Assembly (NCBI RefSeq): GCF_001021385.1
Contig: NZ_CP011773.1
Span: forward strand, 2,604,001-2,668,000
Reading direction: 5' to 3'
From: Mycobacterium sp. EPa45
GTDB lineage: Bacteria; Actinomycetota; Actinomycetes; Mycobacteriales; Mycobacteriaceae
DNA: 64,000 bases
Shown: positions 7,884 through 15,759 of the stretch, one piece after another
Position numbering within the stretch: position 1 is the first letter of the stretch
Layout of the letters: each line of letters starts with the position of its first letter
Program-made: the position numbers and the translations under genes
Notes under the pieces: model-generated
The model's database searches: none
Told to the model about the DNA's origin: nothing
What the model saw: only the letters and a program-made list of their open reading frames with translations

Positions 7884-8168
7884 TCAGCCGTGCGGCGCCT
7901 CTGAGATCTTGGTGTCTTCCTTGCCGAGTGTCTGGCAATAGAGGGTGACCGAGGTCTTGGTGGCAGTGATTTCCAGATTCGCCGGATCCTGCCCGCTCTT
8001 GTCCTTGAGCATTTTGCTGACTTCGTCGTTCTGCTTCTTCTCGTCTTGAGTGAGGAAGTCCTTGCACTTGGTGTCGCCACCGGTGTTGACGATCTCGGAG
8101 GCCGAGCAGCCACTCAGGGCCACCGCCGCGGCTGATGCTGCAAGGACGAACTGCACGATTCGCTTCAC
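7884..8168 (-). CDS. Small lipoprotein with a two-cysteine, HdeA-like domain
   Basis: 94 residues from the GTG at 8168, preceded by GAGAGG. The signal peptide VKRIVQFVLAASAAAVALSG ends in the lipobox LSGC, so the mature protein should be lipid-anchored. The mature part has two more cysteines, in TKCKDFLTQDEKKQNDEV and VTLYCQT, spaced as in small acid-stress HdeA-like domains (C-x-D-F-L ... C). That match is suggestive only. It lies between a P450 and a conserved hypothetical gene on the same strand, with no operon overlap. Confidence 0.72.
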   Translation of the reverse strand: MKRIVQFVLAASAAAVALSGCSASEIVNTGGDTKCKDFLTQDEKKQNDEVSKMLKDKSGQDPANLEITATKTSVTLYCQTLGKEDTKISEAPHG

Positions 8169-8274
8169 TGGGAACCTCTCTCGATGAGAAAACGACGCCA
8201 AGGTGATTCACAGAATCGGGCAAATCGAAACCGGCATTGCCGTATGGCCGAAAACCGACGTGCAGTTCCGCCTG

Positions 8275-9630
8275 TTACTCAATGCGCTGCGTCATGGCCG
8301 CATCCGCTGTCGGTTGCGGTGTCTTGATCCGCGATACGGTGATTCGGGCGCCGTGCCCGGGCTCCAGGATCACGTGCTTGACCCGCTGGCTTTCGCCGCG
8401 TGCCGTCGTCGTCTCGAGCTCAACCCGGCGTAGCACCTCGCGCAGCACCACCCGCATCTCGGCCATCGCGAACGTTGCGCCCAGGCAGCGGCGCGCTCCG
8501 CCGCCGAACGGCAGCCACGTCGTCGGACTCAGGGTGGCTCCGATCATCCGGTCCGGGTCGAAGAGATCCGCGCCGGGATAGATCCGGTCATCGGAATGCA
8601 CCAACCCGACCCCGGGAGCCACCATGACCCCGGCGGGCAGGTGATACCCGGCGATCTCCACCGGCTGCTTCAGGATCCGGCCGACGTCGAACACCACCGG
8701 CCGGTTGCGCAGTGTCTCTTTGGCTACCGCGTCGAGGTACTCGTCGTCGCCGGCTTCGGCGGCGCGCACCGCCTTGGCCAGCGTCGACGGATGCCGGATC
8801 AGCCGCTCCAGAGCCCACGACAAGCCGGTGGCCGTGGTGTCGTGGCCCGCGACGAGCAGCGTCATCAACTGGTCGCGCAACTCGGCGTCGGTCATCGTGC
8901 GGCCGTCCTGGTCGGCCGCACGCACCAGCATGGCCAGTGCGTCGGTGCGCGACGCCAGGTCCGGATCCGCGCGACGCTCGGCGATCTCGGCATACAGCAG
9001 GCGGTCGGCTTCATCGATGCGCCGGCGCACCCCGCGCCACGGCAGCTTCTTCTGCAGGGTGGGCGCGCTGATGGCCAGTAGTTCGAACGCCGACAGGTTC
9101 AACAGCCTCGGCAGCACCTCGCGCAACGCGGCCAGGCGCGCCGGATCGCTCGCACCGATGACCAGCCGCATGATGACCTCCAGGGTGATCTGCGACATCT
9201 TCGGTGCGACGGCAAACGCCTTGCCGACCGGCCAGCCCGCAATGTTGTCCGCCGCGATCTCGGCCATCACCGTGGTCTGCCGCGCGACCGCGTCACGGTG
9301 GAAGGGTTCGAGCATCAACCGCCGTCGGTCGCGGTGGACCTCGTCATCGACAACCAGGACCGACGCCGGGCCCAGCAGGCCGGACAGCATCGAATTCGCT
9401 TCGCCCGCATGGTAAATCGCGGGATCGCCGGCGAAGACCTGTTTGATGTCGGCGGGGTCGTCGAGATACACCAGCGTGCCCATCTGGGCGATCCGCAACG
9501 TGAACGTCTTTCCGTAGCGGCGGCGGCAGGCCGACACGAAGCGCGGCCAGTAACGCAGCATCAGTACGGCCTGGATGGCGGGTGGAAGTGGCGGACCCGG
9601 CGGCAGCGTCGACGTCGGCTTATTAGACAT
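8275..9630 (-). CDS. Cytochrome P450 (CYP135/CYP138-like)
   Basis: 451 residues from the ATG at 9630. It has the Pro-rich N-terminal hinge TLPPGPPLPP, I-helix LLVAGHDTTATGLSW, K-helix KETLRNRP (ExxR) and the heme loop WLPFGGGARRCLGATFAM with the thiolate Cys. Layout and length match the mycobacterial CYP135/CYP138 group rather than the fatty-acid or steroid P450s; substrate unknown. No ferredoxin gene is adjacent. TATACT ends seven bases before the ATG, so the mRNA is probably leaderless. It is divergent from the GAF-SpoIIE phosphatase gene. Confidence 0.92.
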   Translation of the reverse strand: MSNKPTSTLPPGPPLPPAIQAVLMLRYWPRFVSACRRRYGKTFTLRIAQMGTLVYLDDPADIKQVFAGDPAIYHAGEANSMLSGLLGPASVLVVDDEVHRDRRRLMLEPFHRDAVARQTTVMAEIAADNIAGWPVGKAFAVAPKMSQITLEVIMRLVIGASDPARLAALREVLPRLLNLSAFELLAISAPTLQKKLPWRGVRRRIDEADRLLYAEIAERRADPDLASRTDALAMLVRAADQDGRTMTDAELRDQLMTLLVAGHDTTATGLSWALERLIRHPSTLAKAVRAAEAGDDEYLDAVAKETLRNRPVVFDVGRILKQPVEIAGYHLPAGVMVAPGVGLVHSDDRIYPGADLFDPDRMIGATLSPTTWLPFGGGARRCLGATFAMAEMRVVLREVLRRVELETTTARGESQRVKHVILEPGHGARITVSRIKTPQPTADAAMTQRIE

Positions 9631-9636
9631 GAGTCC

Positions 9637-9642
9637 AGTATA
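9637..9642 (-). promoter_or_regulatory. -10 element for a leaderless P450 transcript
   Basis: TATACT on the minus strand, followed by six bases and then the ATG of the P450 gene, puts transcription start at or within a base or two of the start codon. Leaderless mRNAs are common in mycobacteria. No clear -35 is seen. Confidence 0.5.
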
Positions 9643-9707
9643 GGAACACGCGGCCTGTGTAAGCGCCGAGATCGGCGAAAGCGTGCGTCCCCTCGAGGTT
9701 CTCCGGT

Positions 9708-9733
9708 GGTTTCTCGGGGGGCGCGAAGGGTAA
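9708..9733 (+). promoter_or_regulatory. SigF-like promoter upstream of the GAF-SpoIIE phosphatase
   Basis: GGTTT (9708-9712), 15 nt, GGGTAA (9728-9733). It fits the SigF pattern apart from spacing one or two shorter than the best consensus and A for C/T at the last -10 base. It lies 36 bp before the start codon. Confidence 0.45.
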
Positions 9734-9769
9734 GTTTGAGAGGTCAACCAGCCGGACGGCGGAAAGCCC

Positions 9770-11062
9770 ATGGTGACCACTGATTTCTCGATTCGCAGCC
9801 CCGAGGCCGTCGAGGCCGAACGACTGCGAGCCCTGTACCGCTACGAGATCCTCGACACCGATCCGGACGAAGCGTTCGACCGCATCGCGCGGGTCGCCGC
9901 TCGCTCCCTGGACAAGCCCGTCGCTTCGATCACATTCGTCGACGAGGACCGCATCTGGTTCAAGGCGATGTACGGCGTCGACGGCGTCTCCGAGATCCCG
10001 CGCGATGCCGGACTGTGCAGCCTGGCTATTCGCGACAATCGGACCTACGCGGTGCGCGACGCCGCTGCCGACCCGTATGCCGCTCAAATCCCCAGCGTGA
10101 CCGGCAAATTCGGAATTCGGTTCTATGCCGCGGCGCCTATCACGACGGCCGACGGTTATCAATTGGGAACCGTCAGCGTCCTCGATACCGAACCCGGCGA
10201 CGTGACGGACGACCAGCTGGCCACGTTGGAGGACCTCGCCGCGATCGTCATGAATGCACTCGAACTGCGACTGTCGGCGCTGACCACCGTGCGCACCGAG
10301 CGCGAGCTGCGCGACACCGCCCAGGAGTACGCCTCGGTGCTGCAACGCGCCCTGCTGCCCGCGGCTCTGCCGGCGATACCCGGCCTGTCGATGGCCGCGC
10401 ACTACCACCCGGCCGCCTCCGGTCAGGTGGGTGGCGACTTCTATGACGTCTTCGGTGTTGCTCGCGACGAGTGGGCCTTTTTCCTCGGCGACGTCGAGGG
10501 CCACGGGGCCGCCGCAGCGGCCGTCACCGCGCTCGTCCGGCACACCCTGCGCGCAGCGGCACTGCATTACGACGACCCCACCGACGGCCTGGCCGAACTG
10601 AACGCGGCGCTGATCGCCGACCCGAACGAGCGGCGCTTCTGCACGGTCTTGTCGGGCAAGTTGCGACCCGAAGCCGACGGATTCCGAATCACCCTGGCAA
10701 CCGGCGGGCACCTACCGGCGCTGCTGCTGGATCGCGAGAGCGGATCCATTCGACCGATTCGCTCGTCGGGCGGCATGTTGATCGGTGCCGTCGCAGACGC
10801 CACGTTCGAGGCGTGCGAGACGTTGCTGACCGCCGGTCAGACGCTGCTGCTCTACACCGACGGCATTGTCGAGGCCAGGCCCGACGGCCACACCACTTTC
10901 GGGGAGCCGGCGCTGCGACTCTTCCTGGCTGAGCGGGCCGGAATGCCAGCCACCCAGCTGGTGGCTGAACTGGCCGAACTGGGCGCTGCTCTGCGCCCCG
11001 ACGATGATGTGGCGTTCCTGGCGCTGACTGTCGTTGGGGCATCTGAGGGCGCGGTGCGTTAG
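9770..11062 (+). CDS. GAF-SpoIIE (RsbU-type) PP2C serine phosphatase
   Basis: 430 residues. After a short N-terminal segment (LRALYRYEILDTDPDEAFD) residues 20-170 form a GAF sensor. Residues 175-200 make a linker helix, and about 205-425 form a SpoIIE/PP2C phosphatase. Metal-binding acidic motifs are present: GGDFYDVF, LGDVEGHGAAAA, YTDGIVEARPDG and the terminal DDDVAFLAL. Such proteins dephosphorylate STAS antagonists and so activate sigma factors. Two STAS genes are near, one immediately downstream at 11220 and one at 5144. The GAF domain has no obvious Cys or His ligand motif, so the signal is unknown. GGAAAG lies upstream of the ATG. Confidence 0.9.
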   Translation: MVTTDFSIRSPEAVEAERLRALYRYEILDTDPDEAFDRIARVAARSLDKPVASITFVDEDRIWFKAMYGVDGVSEIPRDAGLCSLAIRDNRTYAVRDAAADPYAAQIPSVTGKFGIRFYAAAPITTADGYQLGTVSVLDTEPGDVTDDQLATLEDLAAIVMNALELRLSALTTVRTERELRDTAQEYASVLQRALLPAALPAIPGLSMAAHYHPAASGQVGGDFYDVFGVARDEWAFFLGDVEGHGAAAAAVTALVRHTLRAAALHYDDPTDGLAELNAALIADPNERRFCTVLSGKLRPEADGFRITLATGGHLPALLLDRESGSIRPIRSSGGMLIGAVADATFEACETLLTAGQTLLLYTDGIVEARPDGHTTFGEPALRLFLAERAGMPATQLVAELAELGAALRPDDDVAFLALTVVGASEGAVR

Positions 11063-11186
11063 CCTTGAGCGGTCGGCCCGGTAGAATTCGGGCGTAGACA
11101 ACGCGCCGTAAGCAGATCGGCGCCAAAGAGCTAGTAAGTTCTTGCCAGGTTCAGACGGCAGCCTCGCAGGCATGACGTAATTGCGA

Positions 11187-11204
11187 GCGCGCCGTCCGGC
11201 GCGC
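11187..11204 (+). promoter_or_regulatory. GC-rich hairpin just upstream of the STAS gene ribosome site
   Basis: GCGCGCC (11187-11193), loop GTCC, GGCGCGC (11198-11204) form a perfect 7-bp stem. It ends seven bases before the AGGTG that serves the TTG start at 11220. It could act as an attenuator or set the mRNA 5' end; no T-run follows. Confidence 0.5.
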
Positions 11205-11219
11205 GTAATGAGGTGAATC

Positions 11220-11609
11220 TTGGACGAACAAGCCACTACCACCACCGGGACGACGACCGCGGCCAATACTGGCTGCGTGATCAACGAGGAGTGGTTCGGG
11301 CGAACGGTCGTCATTTCTGCATCCGGTGTGGTCGATATGCTCACGTCGCCGCAGCTGGAGGCCAGCATCACCACCTCGCTGACCAAAAACCCGGCCGCCA
11401 TCATCGTTGACCTGTCTGAGGTCGACTTCCTGGCCTCGGCCGGAATGGGTGTTCTGGTCGCCGCCCGTGACAAGGCGTCGGCGGAGATCGGCTTCGGTGT
11501 CGTGGCCAGCGGGCCTGCGACAAGCCGGCCGCTCAAACTCGTCGGTTTGGCCGATATCATCGGCCTCTACGCGACACTTGATGAGGCGCGCGTCGCACTT
11601 GGTGAGTAA
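11220..11609 (+). CDS. STAS-domain anti-sigma factor antagonist
   Basis: 129 residues from a TTG with AGGTG four bases upstream; no ATG or GTG gives a complete domain. After a Thr-rich N-terminal stretch of about 18 residues the STAS domain runs to the end, with VVISASGVVDMLTSPQLEAS and IIVDLSEVDFLASAGMGVLV, whose Ser is the predicted phosphorylation site. It aligns by eye with the STAS protein at 5144 (TSRPLKLVGL versus TSRPMRLIGL), so the two are paralogues. The gene lies between the GAF-SpoIIE phosphatase and an RsbW-like kinase, the classic order of a partner-switching module: the kinase phosphorylates it, the phosphatase reverses this. Confidence 0.87.
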   Translation: MDEQATTTTGTTTAANTGCVINEEWFGRTVVISASGVVDMLTSPQLEASITTSLTKNPAAIIVDLSEVDFLASAGMGVLVAARDKASAEIGFGVVASGPATSRPLKLVGLADIIGLYATLDEARVALGE

Positions 11610-11621
11610 TTCTCGCAAGTT

Positions 11622-11627
11622 GGGTAT
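11622..11627 (+). promoter_or_regulatory. SigF-like -10 element before the RsbW-like gene
   Basis: GGGTAT lies 12 bp before the ATG at 11640, with a weak -35 match GGTGA 16 bp further upstream (11601-11605). It may give the kinase gene its own SigF-dependent start within the operon. Confidence 0.35.
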
Positions 11628-11639
11628 AAGAGATTTGCC

Positions 11640-12107
11640 ATGACGACACCGAGTTACGCCAGTCCCGCAGCCGACGGTGACCGCTTCATACGCAACGATG
11701 TCGTCGCTGACGCGCACAACGCAGCCAGGGTCCGCGATGAGTTCGCAACCTGGTTGCGGGCGTGCGGAGACATCGACCGAGTTCGTTTCAGCGACGTCGT
11801 GCTGGCGGTCAACGAGGCCCTGGCCAATACGGCCGAATTTGCCTACCTGCTGAAAGGCGGGGTCGGCACCATCGACGTGGAAGCCGTTCGCGACAGTGAC
11901 AACCTGACCGTGACGATCGCGGATCAAGGTCACTGGCGCGAGTCGACGCCGGCCACACAGAGCCGGGCGCGCGGCCGGGGCATCCCGCTGATGCGGGCCC
12001 TCGCCGACCACGTCACGATCGATTCCTCAGCGTTGGGCACCACCGTGTGCCTGCGCTTCGAGCAGTTTCACGCCGTGCAGAAGTCCGACGACGCCAGGGT
12101 CGGATAG
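11640..12107 (+). CDS. RsbW-like anti-sigma factor, histidine-kinase-type ATPase
   Basis: 155 residues with the HATPase_c fold of anti-sigma serine kinases. It has the N-box NEALANTAEFAY, G1 region IADQGHWRES, G2-like RGRGIPLMRALADHV and a terminal strand TTVCLRFEQF. In this family the protein both binds a SigF-type sigma factor and phosphorylates a STAS antagonist on Ser. It lies 30 bp after the STAS gene, so the pair should be co-expressed. Its sigma partner could be the SigF-family factor at 4008, seven kilobases away, or another paralogue; sequence alone cannot decide. Confidence 0.85.
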   Translation: MTTPSYASPAADGDRFIRNDVVADAHNAARVRDEFATWLRACGDIDRVRFSDVVLAVNEALANTAEFAYLLKGGVGTIDVEAVRDSDNLTVTIADQGHWRESTPATQSRARGRGIPLMRALADHVTIDSSALGTTVCLRFEQFHAVQKSDDARVG

Positions 12108-12110
12108 CTC

Positions 12111-12521
12111 TCAGGCCGGCTCGTACCGCAACATCGTGATGCCCGCGTCGGGATAGTCGCAGAACACCGGCGCCAAGCACATGCCGACTCTCAGGTCCGC
12201 CGGTTCGGCGTTGACGATCTCGGTCGAGAACCGCGGCCCCTCGTCCCATTGAACGACCGCCAGGAGCTGCGGCGCATCGGCCGCGAAGTGTGGTGCCACC
12301 GGCCGATAGGCGACCGTATAGGTGTAGAGCGAGGCGGCCCCGGAGATCTCCCGCCACTCCAGATCGTCGGCCAGCGTTCCCGGCGCCAGTACCCGCGGAT
12401 AGAACACGTACCGTTGCGCGGACGGCGAGTACTGGATGCGGACCTTGTGTTCGGCCAGGGCATCCCAGAACGGCTGCGTGGTCGGCGTCGGGATGGGCAT
12501 CGGCCTGTCGAAGTCGCCCAC
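12111..12521 (-). CDS. DUF35 OB-fold protein partnered with a thiolase
   Basis: 136 residues from the GTG at 12521, two bases after the thiolase stop, so translation is likely coupled. It has the DUF35 layout: an N-terminal helix (PFWDALAEHKVRIQYSPSAQ), a rubredoxin-like segment, here without the zinc cysteines (RYVFYPRVLAPGTL), and an OB fold (ASLYTYTVAYRPV, LLAVVQWDEGPR, VGMCLAPVF). DUF35 proteins pair with thiolase-like lyases such as Ltp2-ChsH2 in steroid side-chain degradation, where they act as acyl-CoA-binding partners. The loss of the cysteines suggests the zinc site is not needed here. Confidence 0.85.
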   Translation of the reverse strand: MGDFDRPMPIPTPTTQPFWDALAEHKVRIQYSPSAQRYVFYPRVLAPGTLADDLEWREISGAASLYTYTVAYRPVAPHFAADAPQLLAVVQWDEGPRFSTEIVNAEPADLRVGMCLAPVFCDYPDAGITMLRYEPA

Positions 12522-12523
12522 GG

Positions 12524-13729
12524 TTAGTCGCCTTCCAATACGAGGGTGGTCTGTTCGCTCAAGATGCCGCCATTGCCCGAGACGAACGCGCGGTTGCAGT
12601 CCTTGACCTGGGTGGCGCCCGAGCGGCCCATGATCTGACGGGCGGCATCGCAGATGTGATGCATGCCGCCTGCTGTGCCGGCCTGCCCGTAACCCAGCTG
12701 GCCACCCGCGGTGTTCATCGGAAAGTCGCCGCGGAACGTCAGGTCGTGCTCGGCCACGAACTGCAGGCCCTTGCCCTTCTCGCAGAACCCGGCGTCTTCG
12801 AGGCTGAGCAGCACCGTGATCGTGTAGCAGTCGTAGATCGACACCATGTCCATGTCGGCCGGGGCCAGCCCGGCCATCGAGAACGCGGACGCGGCGGCCT
12901 TGATCATCGGCGTCTGTAGCAGCTCGTGGGCGTAGGTGGGCGTCTTGTAGGGCACCCGCTCGCCGAATCCCTTGATCCACACCGGGCGGTTGGCGCTGCG
13001 GCGGGCCAAATCGGCCCCTGTGACCAGTACTGCCGCTCCGCCCATCACCGGCATCACGATCTCCAGCATGTGCAGCGGTGCGGCGATGATCGGGCTGTTG
13101 ACCACGTCGTCGACGGTGATCGGTGCATCCAGGAAGATCGCCCCCGGCGTGTGATTGGCGTTGACCCGCTGGTCGACGCTGATCTTGGCCATCGTCCGCT
13201 CGTCGTAGCCGTAGGTGGCGCCGTACAGCGTCGCGACCTGGCCATAGGGCCCGTTCTGCCCGAGATTGCCGTAGGGAATCTCGAATTCGGCCTGCGGCGA
13301 GCCGTACCGGTTGCTCGATGCCCCGAAGTACATCAGCTCGCTGACGTCCAGCGGCTTCTGTGCACTCACCGGGGTCAGCGGCGTCGCCGGGATCACGCAC
13401 AGCACCGCGTTGCACAGGCCCAGCTCGATGGCGGCTGCGGCGCGCCACACCATCGCCACCGCGCTCGCCCCACCGAGGTCGACCATCTCGGCGAAATTGG
13501 CTTTGATGCCGAGGTACTCGATGACCGTCGACGGTACGAAGATCTGCGATTCCTGCAGGTGCGTGGTGCAGATGCCGTCCACGTCCGATGCCGACAATCC
13601 CGCGTCGTCCAGTGCTGCCGCCGCCAGTCGCGCCCACTGCTCGAGGGTGAACTCCAGCGGCCCGGTCGGTCGCTTGGTGGAGGGGAGTTCGGTGTAGCCG
13701 ACGATCGCGGCCTCTCCGCGCAGACCCAT
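12524..13729 (-). CDS. Thiolase-like lipid-transfer protein (SCP-x/Ltp family)
   Basis: 401 residues from the ATG at 13729, preceded by GGAGGAAAG. It begins RGEAAIVGYTELPS and has the thiolase-fold features of non-decarboxylating Ltp proteins: STVIEYLGIKANF, VDLGGASAVAMVWRAA, SIYDCYTITVLLSLED and the C-terminal GGQLGYGQAGTAGGMHHI, with the His/Gly loop of the active site. The usual N-terminal nucleophile Cys of degradative thiolases is not in its normal context (LGGAS replaces it), as in Ltp2-type retro-aldolases. With the DUF35 protein it probably cleaves or transfers a branched acyl-CoA. It is divergent from an SDR-reductase-TetR operon across a palindromic operator. Confidence 0.87.
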   Translation of the reverse strand: MGLRGEAAIVGYTELPSTKRPTGPLEFTLEQWARLAAAALDDAGLSASDVDGICTTHLQESQIFVPSTVIEYLGIKANFAEMVDLGGASAVAMVWRAAAAIELGLCNAVLCVIPATPLTPVSAQKPLDVSELMYFGASSNRYGSPQAEFEIPYGNLGQNGPYGQVATLYGATYGYDERTMAKISVDQRVNANHTPGAIFLDAPITVDDVVNSPIIAAPLHMLEIVMPVMGGAAVLVTGADLARRSANRPVWIKGFGERVPYKTPTYAHELLQTPMIKAAASAFSMAGLAPADMDMVSIYDCYTITVLLSLEDAGFCEKGKGLQFVAEHDLTFRGDFPMNTAGGQLGYGQAGTAGGMHHICDAARQIMGRSGATQVKDCNRAFVSGNGGILSEQTTLVLEGD

Positions 13730-13777
13730 ACCGCTTTCCTCCAAGTCATTGCCCAATAACATTGAGGATGTAATCAT

Positions 13778-13791
13778 ATTGAGCGCTCAAT
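13778..13791. promoter_or_regulatory. Palindromic operator between the thiolase and SDR operons
   Basis: ATTGAGCGCTCAAT is a perfect 14-bp palindrome in the divergent gap, with a half-site-like ATTGAGG at 13761-13767. It is the obvious site for the TetR regulator encoded at 15753. Confidence 0.65.
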
Positions 13792-13822
13792 GAAAATTTG
13801 TTGCGGCGAGAGGTAGCTCACA

Positions 13823-14695
13823 GTGGACGGTGCACCATCGTTGGACGGCAAGGTCGCCGTCGTCACCGGCACCAGTCGCGGGGTAGGACTCGGTATCGCA
13901 CACGAATTGCTGCGCGCCGGAGCCACTGTCGTGGGCTGCTCACGCGGACCCTTGGACGCGATGCCCGGGGTGGCCGAGCAGCCCGAGTGGCTGGCGCGTT
14001 CCTCGCAGCGGGTGTGCGATCAGGGCGACTACCGAGCCATTGACGCGTTCGTGGACGGGGTGGTGGCCGATTATGGCCGCATCGACATCCTGGTCAACAA
14101 CGCCGGCGGCACCGTGCCCGCCCCCCATGTCGAGAGCATCCCGAGCCTCGTCTCCCACATCCAGGGCGCCCCTACCGCGGACGACGAGTACGAGCGCACA
14201 GTGTTGTTCCACGCCTTCGCCATCCAGATGAATCTGATCAGCCCGATGTGGTTCGCCATCCGGGTGTTCAGGCAGATGCGTCATCAGGACGGCATCGGTT
14301 CGATCGTCAACATCTCCAGCGGTGCAGGGCATCCCGCCGGATCGCCGACACTGGTGTCCTACGGTGCGGCCAAATCCGGCCTCAATCATCTGACCCGGTC
14401 GCTGGCCGAAGAATGGGGACCGAAGGTGCGGGTGAATTGCCTGGCGCTGGGGCCGACGATGACCGACAACTTCAAGTCGTTCGTGCTGCCGAAAGATGAC
14501 CCGACGGGGGAGAGGTACTTTCACGCCGTACCCATGCACCGGGCCGGCGAGCCGGCGGAGGTCGGTCGCGCGGTGGTGTTCTTATGCAGTGGCACAGCTG
14601 ATTTCATCAATGGCACGACTATCGAGATCGACGGCGGCATGATGCCGGGCGTGCTGTACGAGGCGGGCTTGAAGACGATCACGGATCTGCTGTGA
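13823..14695 (+). CDS. Short-chain dehydrogenase/reductase (SDR)
   Basis: 290 residues from a GTG preceded by GAGG. The Rossmann glycine motif TGTSRGVGLG is at about 15-24, NNAGG near 92, the catalytic Ser in NISSGAG, and the Tyr/Lys pair in SYGAAKSG. An extended loop (ESIPSLVSHIQGAPTADDEY) follows the NNAG motif and probably shapes the substrate pocket. The C-terminus DFINGTTIEIDGG is typical of classical SDRs. It is the first gene of a three-gene operon (overlaps of 4 and 7 bp) with a DapB-like reductase and a TetR regulator, facing a thiolase/DUF35 pair. A role in breaking down a hydroxyacyl-CoA or terpenoid/steroid-like substrate is likely but the substrate is unknown. Confidence 0.9.
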   Translation: MDGAPSLDGKVAVVTGTSRGVGLGIAHELLRAGATVVGCSRGPLDAMPGVAEQPEWLARSSQRVCDQGDYRAIDAFVDGVVADYGRIDILVNNAGGTVPAPHVESIPSLVSHIQGAPTADDEYERTVLFHAFAIQMNLISPMWFAIRVFRQMRHQDGIGSIVNISSGAGHPAGSPTLVSYGAAKSGLNHLTRSLAEEWGPKVRVNCLALGPTMTDNFKSFVLPKDDPTGERYFHAVPMHRAGEPAEVGRAVVFLCSGTADFINGTTIEIDGGMMPGVLYEAGLKTITDLL

Positions 14696-15759
14696 AGCGC
14701 GTCATCCAGTTCTCCACCGGCAACGTCGGCAAGCACGCCTTGCCGATGATCATCGACCGGCCCGGCCTGCAGCTGGTCGGCCTGCACGCGCACGGCGCAG
14801 ACAAGGTGGGCCGCGACGCCGCGCAGATCTGCGGGCGGCCCGACCCGACGGGAGTCATCGCCACTGACGACATCGAGGCCCTGGTGGCACTGGGCGCCGA
14901 CTGCGTGGTGTACACCTCCCAAGCCGAGATGCGCCCGCAGCAGGCGATCGAGGAGATCTGTCGCTTCCTGCGGGCCGGCACCAATGTCGTCGGCACCTCG
15001 ATGGTGTGGCTGGTCGCGCCGCACCACGCGGACGCGTGGATCCGCGAACCGTTGGCGCAGGCCTGCGCCGACGGTGGCACCTCGCTCTACATCAACGGCG
15101 TCGACCCCGGCTACTCCGGGGACAGCCTGGTCTACACGGCATTGACGCTGGCCGGACGCGCCACCTCGATCACGGTGTCGGAGATCTGCGACTACGGCAG
15201 TTACGACGACGCCGAATTCACCGGTGTCAGCTTCGGTTTCGGCACCACACCGGACCACACCCCGATCATGTTCGCGCCCGGCGTGCTGTCCTCGTTGTGG
15301 GGCGGACAGGTCCGTTCGCTGGCCGAGGTGCTCGGTCTCAGCCTCGACGAGGTGCGCGAGCGGCACGAAAACTGGGTGACGCCCGAGCCGATCGAGTGCA
15401 CGATGATGAATGTGCAACCCGGCCATGTGGCCGCCGTACGGTTCGCGGTCGAGGGAATCCGCGACGGGGAGCCGGTCATCACGATGGAGCATGTCAACCG
15501 GCTCACCCCGGCCACCGCGCCCGACTGGCCCTATCCGCCCGACGGCCGCCTCGGCGTGCACCGGGTGGTGGTCCACGGCAGCCCCGGGGTCGAGCTCAAC
15601 ACCCATCTGGGGCTGGACGGCGTCGACCACAATGACGGCGGTGTGATCTCGACGGCCGCGCGCGCCGTCAATGCCATTGACGCGGTCTGCGCCGCACCGC
15701 CAGGTGTGTTGTCGGTCAAGGATCTACCGGTCACGCATGCCGACTCGGTGATGTGGTGA
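14692..15759 (+). CDS. DapB-like NAD(P)-dependent reductase of unknown substrate
   Basis: 355 residues from the GTG overlapping the SDR stop. The N-terminus VIQFSTGNVGKHAL is a dinucleotide-binding motif, followed by DCVVYTSQAEMRP, INGVDPGYSGDSL and a central EICDYGSY. The whole protein matches the mycobacterial dihydrodipicolinate-reductase-like family related to 2,4-diaminopentanoate dehydrogenases, not genuine DapB, which is shorter. These proteins often lie next to steroid or terpenoid catabolism genes. The operon position between an SDR and a TetR regulator supports a catabolic role. Confidence 0.82.
   Translation: MKRVIQFSTGNVGKHALPMIIDRPGLQLVGLHAHGADKVGRDAAQICGRPDPTGVIATDDIEALVALGADCVVYTSQAEMRPQQAIEEICRFLRAGTNVVGTSMVWLVAPHHADAWIREPLAQACADGGTSLYINGVDPGYSGDSLVYTALTLAGRATSITVSEICDYGSYDDAEFTGVSFGFGTTPDHTPIMFAPGVLSSLWGGQVRSLAEVLGLSLDEVRERHENWVTPEPIECTMMNVQPGHVAAVRFAVEGIRDGEPVITMEHVNRLTPATAPDWPYPPDGRLGVHRVVVHGSPGVELNTHLGLDGVDHNDGGVISTAARAVNAIDAVCAAPPGVLSVKDLPVTHADSVMW

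Noticed and set aside
12111..13637. A 508-codon minus-strand frame joining the DUF35 gene to upstream sequence
   Set aside because: Upstream of the GTG at 12521 it reads Arg/Gly-rich shadow of the thiolase gene in another frame.
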